Shown here in pieces: positions 59,331 through 64,000 of a stretch of 64,000 nucleotides of DNA. This DNA comes from Paulinella micropora. Lineage: Eukaryota; Cercozoa; Imbricatea; Euglyphida. The position numbers were made by a program, and so were the translations under genes. The notes below the pieces were generated by a model. It was not told the origin of the DNA and searched no databases. It was given only the letters and a program-made list of their open reading frames with translations. The stretch is from assembly GCA_009731375.1 (NCBI GenBank), contig BJOX01000305.1, positions 606,123 to 670,122 of the forward strand. The letters run 5' to 3'. Position 1 is the stretch's first letter. Each line of letters begins with the position of its first letter.

Positions 59331-59488
59331 AAAAAACTCAAGGACGTGGTCATGGTCCGAGAAGCAGAGAAAATCGGCATCTTAAACGAACAGGGCAAGA
59401 ATCTGCTACGGGGATTTAGCAACAGTGCTTTAAAAGCGGGCTCTTACCCCTGTAGTTGTTTAATGTTTTTCTCGACATAAAACCCCCC

Positions 59489-59525
<37 letters not shown>

Positions 59526-59825
59526 CCCCGCCCCCCCCCCCCCCNNNNNNNNNNNNNNNNNNNNNNNNNNNNNNNNNNNNNNNNNNNNNNNNNNNNNNNN
59601 NNNNNNNNNNNNNNNNNNNNNNNNNNNNNNNNNNNNNNNNNNNNNNNNNNNNNNNNNNNNNNNNNNNNNNNNNNNNNNNNNNNNNNNNNNNNNNNNNNNN
59701 NNNNNNNNNNNNNNNNNNNNNNNNNNNNNNNNNNNNNNNNNNNNNNNNNNNNNNNNNNNNNNNNNNNNNNNNNNNNNNNNNNNNNNNNNNNNNNNNNNNN
59801 NNNNNNNNNNNNNNNNNNNNNNNNN

Positions 59826-59864
<39 letters not shown>

Positions 59865-59945
59865 TATTTTTTATTGACACGCAACGTTGGCAGGACCTAC
59901 CCCTGGTTAAATACTGATCCAATGCCGAACTAAGTAGATAACTAG
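59331..59945. other. possible coding tail, poly-C, 281-N gap, poly-T
   Basis: 59331-59480 is an open continuation of the previous gene. Poly-C follows into N gap 59545-59825 and 38 T. Confidence 0.6.
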
Positions 59946-61909
59946 CGGTACGCGCCTACGACGGTTTGTCGCGACGCGTACACGGGTGCTTGGTCGGACG
60001 GCTGGGGCAACACTTGCCTGCAGTACGCGGGGGGGAAAGCTGGGGTTTTTACATCCTGGGGCTCCATTCAAAACAATAGCTATATGTGCTCGTGGTACCT
60101 GGGCTCCTGGGGGCCGCTGGGGCAGAACGCGACCAGCGCCTGTTGCAGTTGCGGGGGCGGCGAGCAGCAGCCGGGGGAGGACCCCGACGCAGTGTTGACG
60201 GCCATCCACGCCTGGGGCGAGATTGAGCTGCACGCGACGGCCGGCCGCCACCTGCAGAACCTGGCGGCGCTCACGCACGCGGCGCCGCTGCCCGCCAGCC
60301 CGGCTGACTTCTCTGTACCGCTCCTTCAGCGGGCTAGACGCGCTGGCCGGCCCGCTCGACGTGTCGGCGCTCGACACGAGCCAGGTACAGGACCTGGGCT
60401 ACGTGTTCGCTGAGTCCTTCTTGCTGGAGCCGCTCGGGCTCTCTAGCTGGGACGTGTCGGCGGCGCAGGACATGTCGTTTGCCTTTGCTGCCACCAACGC
60501 CAGCTTTGCCGGCATCGAGGGCTGGCGCACCAGCTCGCTCGTCAACCTGACGGCCGCGTTCTCGGACGCGGTGGGCTTTGACGGCGACCTGCGCGGCTGG
60601 GACGCGTCGCAGCTGCTCGACTACCGCCTGCTGCTGCGCGGCGCCTCGCGCTACAGCTACGATTTGTCGCTCTGGCTGCAGTCGGCACCCGCCCAGTACA
60701 CGCAGCTCGGCTGCGTGCAGGCCCTGCAGGGCACGCGGCGGCAGCGGCGATCAGGACCTGGTGCTCTTTTACATGTGCTCGGGAATTTCGGTCGGGTTTG
60801 TGTACCTCGACCCCGGCGTGCCAGGGCGCAACGGCTTGACCGTAGGGACGCACGACTTCCAAGCAGATTTTGGCACGGGCGATGGCTTCGTTAATTGCAG
60901 CCAGGCGCCGGGCGTCGCCAGCTGCACCACGCCCACTCCGTGCCCCGCCACGTCCGACGAGCGCACTCTGCGTATCCGGGGCGTGCTGGAGGGTCTGCTG
61001 AGTTTTACCAACGACGACATCAAGATACAAGCCGTGTACTCGTGGGGCCAGGTCAGCGTCACGACCAGGGGTTCGTCCTGGTACCCCAGCTTGCCAGCGC
61101 GGCCCTGGCATAACAGCTTGTTTTACACTGAGGCGGGAGGGTATGGTCGAAAATCCTTGACTTACCTGGCGCCCACGGTGGGCACCAACGCCCTCAAGCA
61201 CGTCGACGACTTCAGCTACCTGTTCCAGGACCTGCAGGACCTCACGGGTGACCTCAGCTACCTCGGCGCCAACCTGCGGGGCAGCCTCGAGGGCATCCTG
61301 TGAGATGCGCTGTCCTTCAACCAGCCGCTGTACTGGCACACTAGCGGCGCCACTTCGCTTCGCCAAGCTTTCCGGGGCACGCGCGCCTTCAACTCGGACG
61401 TGAGCGCGCTGGACACCACGGCCGTGCAAAGCTTTTCCAGGGTTTTTTATAGTGCCCGCGACTTCAACCAGCCACTGAACGCTTGGGACACGCGCAGCCT
61501 GCAGTACGCTGCCCTGGCATTCTACCACACGCGCGACTTCAACCAAGACCTCAGCGGCTGGGACATGTCGCGTGTCACAGAGATGACCAGCATCTTCCAG
61601 TACGCCAGGGCCTTCAACCAGCCGCTGAGCGGCTGGAACGTCTCTTCGCTAATGCCAGGAGATGAAACCTTTGACTACAACCGCTACCTGTTTGACGGCG
61701 CGTGCTCCTTCAACCAAGACCTGAGCGCCTGGAACGTGCCTGCGCTGTTCCTGGTCAATTGCAAGGATTTTTTGCAGTCTGGGTATTTCACGTTTGCGGG
61801 GCTGCCCCGGACCGCCTGCCAGAGCTACGGCCAAGAGAGCTTCGCCACCAGCCACAACCCCCGGACACGCGAGGCCTGCCTGAGCGACCCTTGGGTGGAC
61901 AGATATTGA
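59946..61909 (+). CDS. third DUF285 surface protein with CC-x-CGGG domain, frame breaks and an in-frame TGA
   Basis: The 5' end is missing; the first visible codons follow an AG at 59945. VCRDAYTGAWSDGWGNTC through ATSACCSCGGG is the Cys-rich domain common in algal and oomycete secreted proteins. DUF285 repeats then run through the rest: VSALDTSQVQDLGYVFAES, LSSWDVSAAQDMSFAFAAT, and, in the last third, RAFNSDVSALDTTAVQS, RDFNQDLSGWDMSRVTEMTS, RAFNQPLSGWNVSSL. Frame shifts lie near 60310 and 60740. A TGA at 61301-61303 interrupts LEGIL-DALSFNQPL in the same frame. It ends TGA at 61909, 38 bases from the convergent gene. Related to A and B at the repeat level only. Confidence 0.65.
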
Positions 61910-61947
61910 GCCTCTTGTTTTAATAATAATTATGCATTAAAATACAG

Positions 61948-62547
61948 TCAACGCCTTACTCGTTTGTAGACCCCACTGCCGATCGCGTCGGAAGAGAGGT
62001 GTGTCAAGTACAGAGTCATAGCAGCCGCAAACGTTTCGTCGTCTGTTTGAAAAGTCTCCAGGTTGTACACACCTTTCTGGATTCTTTTCTTGGCCTTTAG
62101 AACTATCCCCCAATACCTTACATTGTCCTCGTCGCCTAGGACCGAATCGTGGCTTGCCTTTTGGATAAACCTGAACAAGCTTCGGTGATCTATGTCGTTC
62201 GAGTTTCTCGCGCCCTCGCCCGGGCCCGTGGCAGCCGTGGCGGGGGTCACCGGAAGCTGTTCCTTCTTCTCTTCGGCGACGGCCGCAGCCAACCTCTTGT
62301 GCTCTGTGCGTGTGTAGCTACGACCCCCCTCGAAGCTTTGATAGGTCGCCTGCAGAACGGCTGCGCAGAGTACCATGTCATCGTCCTGCGCAAACGCCTG
62401 TAATGTGCCCCTGCTGGAACTAAGAAATTTATTGAGTTTCTCCCAACGTTTAGTGTCGTCTTGGCCATGCTCGTGCATAGTTCTGTTTGCGGCAGTAAAT
62501 TCCTGGGCCCAATTGTATAGTTGGCGATGAGTATTGTCTTGCGCCAT
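61948..62547 (-). CDS. orphan protein, 199 residues
   Basis: The start chosen is ATG at 62547 because of its GCCACCATGG context; upstream in-frame codons lack ATG. Begins MAQDNTHRQLYNWAQEFTAA; contains HRSLFRFIQKASHDSVLGDE and ends near SDAIGSGVYKRVRR. It is hydrophilic and helical, without signal or membrane segment. Convergent with the DUF285 gene, with only 38 bases between stops. No family recognised. Good codon-level appearance and no breaks. Confidence 0.65.
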   Translation of the reverse strand: MAQDNTHRQLYNWAQEFTAANRTMHEHGQDDTKRWEKLNKFLSSSRGTLQAFAQDDDMVLCAAVLQATYQSFEGGRSYTRTEHKRLAAAVAEEKKEQLPVTPATAATGPGEGARNSNDIDHRSLFRFIQKASHDSVLGDEDNVRYWGIVLKAKKRIQKGVYNLETFQTDDETFAAAMTLYLTHLSSDAIGSGVYKRVRR

Positions 62548-62806
62548 GGTGGCAACAAGCCTGTTCACGCACAACCAAAGCAGGGCAGGGGTGCGCTACG
62601 AAGGTACAAAAGAAAATATAATTCAAAAAGTGTGTAGNNNNNNNNNNNNNNNNNNNNNNNNNNNNNNNNNNNNNNNNNNNNNNNNNNNNNNNNNNNNNNN
62701 NNNNNNNNNNNNNNNNNNNNNNNNNNNNNNNNNNNCTCCCTCCGGTCCATGTGAAGCCAAGTGCAAAATCTTCTTTATTATTATTTTTTTTTTGTTTTTG
62801 CAGCAT
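62548..62806. other. short divergent intergenic with 98-N gap
   Basis: Upstream regions of two diverging genes. N gap 62638-62735. TTATTATTATTTTT and a TTTTTGTTTTTGCAG tract stand just before the next ATG; the latter would also serve as an acceptor. Confidence 0.6.
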
Positions 62807-64000
62807 ATGCGACGGCGCCGAGATTCAGGCGACGGGGCAACCCCGCCGCCTTCGAAGCGCTGTAGGCACAGCGCCGCTAGCCTCAAGATTCATGTGGTAG
62901 TGGCCACGTCGGGACTTGGCGATCGCTGTTTGCCAGCGTTGGCCCGTGCAGTTATTGGCGCGGAGGAAACCGAGGGGCACAGCTGGCATATCCCTGAGTG
63001 CGAAGCATTTTCCCCCGCGCTGGAGAAGGTGAAGCAACGATTGGCACAGCACCAGCAGGGGCAGCTGGTTGCGGCCGAGGGCTGCAACAAGGCGCGTGTA
63101 TGGTCGCTGGAGCAGCCTAGAGACTTGCTAGCACAGTTTAAGCAGGACTTCGAAGTGATCGTAGTAGACGTAGGGGGCCAGGGGCTGTCTCAGTCCATCA
63201 AGTGCTTCAGCGAGCTGGAGATTCTGTTTAAGCAGCGCGAGCTACCCAATTTTGCGCGGCTGTATTTTGAGGTGTTAGGGCCTGGTTGCGATTTGCACAC
63301 TACCCCCAGCGCAGCGCGCCGTGAGTTTGAACAATGGGTGAAATTCAGGCGCGCGGTCGCCATCCGCCTGGATTCATGGCAAGAGCGTTTTTGTTTGCTG
63401 CTAGGGACACAAGGCTTGTGGGCTAAGCTGCGACAGCGCGGGCAGCCGCTTGCCCTTTTTTTCAAGGCTCGCCTGTGCTATCAAATTATACAGAGCTACT
63501 TACAAATGAACCCCCCGAAAGAACCGGGGCCAGTGGTCGAGTCTCAACTGCACGCTGCTGTGTCTCCGGGGCCGGACTTGAAAGTGCTACAAGAAATTCT
63601 GGACAATACTTGCGACCGCGAGTCGTTACGGGAGTGGTTTGAATACCTCTCTGGCTATTTTTTGATAGACATAACAAGCCGGCAGATGTCCTCCCTCCCG
63701 TTGCCCACGGAGGTCTTGGAGCACACCATCTCGTTCCTAGACGGTCGAGACGTGCTCGCGCTTGGCAGAACCTCGAAGGCTCTGGTACACCTCAGCGCCG
63801 AGGCCTGGGCAAGGGCAGCCAAGCGCCTGAACACGGGCGCGATGGACCTAGCCACAGAATACAAATTGCCCGCACGCCACCAACAGCCTAGCAAATGGAG
63901 CAGGCCTTTAGTGCTCTTTCACAAATGCCTTTTCCGCAACCCCAGGATCCGTGACAGTTGGAGGGCGTCGGTTAAGGTTAAGGTAAGCTACGACGAAAAC
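62807..64000 (+). CDS. DVGG/GPGCD family protein fused to an F-box (runs off the window)
   Basis: Open for 398 codons from ATG at 62807 to the window end. It has a basic, nuclear-type start (MRRRRDSGDGATPPPSKRCR), then the family core: VVVATSGLGDRCLPALARAV, DFEVIVVDVGG, LPNFARLYFEVLGPGCDLH, AARREFEQWV, shared in order with 41820-43112. At about residue 296 an F-box follows: SLPLPTEVLEHTISFLDGRD, VLALGRTSKALVHLS. F-boxes bind Skp1 and bring targets to SCF ubiquitin ligases, so this may be a substrate adaptor whose N-terminal half recognises the target. A strong donor-like AAG/GTAAGC at about 63985 may start an intron, so the last few codons are uncertain. Confidence 0.75.
   Translation, partial: MRRRRDSGDGATPPPSKRCRHSAASLKIHVVVATSGLGDRCLPALARAVIGAEETEGHSWHIPECEAFSPALEKVKQRLAQHQQGQLVAAEGCNKARVWSLEQPRDLLAQFKQDFEVIVVDVGGQGLSQSIKCFSELEILFKQRELPNFARLYFEVLGPGCDLHTTPSAARREFEQWVKFRRAVAIRLDSWQERFCLLLGTQGLWAKLRQRGQPLALFFKARLCYQIIQSYLQMNPPKEPGPVVESQLHAAVSPGPDLKVLQEILDNTCDRESLREWFEYLSGYFLIDITSRQMSSLPLPTEVLEHTISFLDGRDVLALGRTSKALVHLSAEAWARAAKRLNTGAMDLATEYKLPARHQQPSKWSRPLVLFHKCLFRNPRIRDSWRASVKVKVSYDEN

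Noticed and set aside
61301-61303. TGA read as selenocysteine
   Set aside because: No selenoprotein context or downstream structure is evident, and other breaks exist in the same gene.
38000-64000. Firm call of an integrated giant virus
   Set aside because: No capsid, packaging ATPase, polymerase or other hallmark gene seen; a spliceosomal intron and host-like domains are present.

Overview
This is a eukaryotic nuclear scaffold from a microbial protist. The evidence is canonical GT-AG introns, one protein-coding gene split into tiny exons, a Kozak start (GCCACCATGG at about 62548), AATAAA/ATTAAA-type 3' ends, and TAACCC telomere-type repeats at interstitial sites. A Cys-rich CC-x-CGGG domain and DUF285 (BspA-like) proteins fit stramenopile, haptophyte or related algae, but I cannot name the organism. 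The assembly has 23 runs of N. Many are bordered by long poly-C, poly-G, poly-A or poly-T, and at least three of the 10-N gaps separate two copies of the same sequence, so they look like unmerged contig ends.

Left part, 1-27.2 kb. One plus-strand gene fills 3.4-27.2 kb: the HEAT-repeat scaffold subunit A (PR65) of protein phosphatase 2A. I place 24 exons of 41-126 bases, about 1,490 coding bases in all. They follow the PR65 order with compatible phases and no frameshift. About 90 residues are missing, spread over four places, three of which hold large N gaps. The introns are almost pure simple repeats (CT, TG, TATG, CTAT, CTAC, GATA, ATT, GTTAT, ACAAT). Embedded in them are partial copies of neighbouring exons, a degenerate telomere-like satellite (15.6-18.0 kb), a small inverted-repeat element (18.4 kb), a direct-repeat-flanked element (20.3-20.9 kb), a 140-bp minisatellite (23.3 kb) and a long hairpin (24.2 kb).

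Middle, 27.2-38 kb. A complete LTR element lies at 28267-36248. It has 234-bp LTRs, a copia-type half-tRNA initiator-Met primer site and a G-rich polypurine tract, but no recognisable gag or pol, so it looks like a large non-autonomous derivative. Its leader holds four hairpins with a conserved 12-base loop and differing stems. Weakly supported coding pieces follow at 36.5-38.4 kb.

Right part, 38-64 kb. The style changes to compact, GC-rich genes on both strands with few introns. They include a secreted C-terminally anchored protein, an E2-like fold protein with a C-terminal Cys pair, a paralogous family marked by DVGG and GPGCD motifs (one member fused to an F-box), two tandem DUF285 surface proteins with Ser/Thr-rich stalks and EGF or discoidin-like modules, a third DUF285 protein, a divergent protein-kinase-like gene and several orphans. 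Many are broken by one-base shifts, often at homopolymers. A 3-kb cluster of direct and inverted repeats (52.8-55.9 kb) and a repeated 3'-end palindrome module sit between genes. Whether this block is ordinary host DNA, an old integrated element or a mis-joined contig cannot be settled from the sequence alone.
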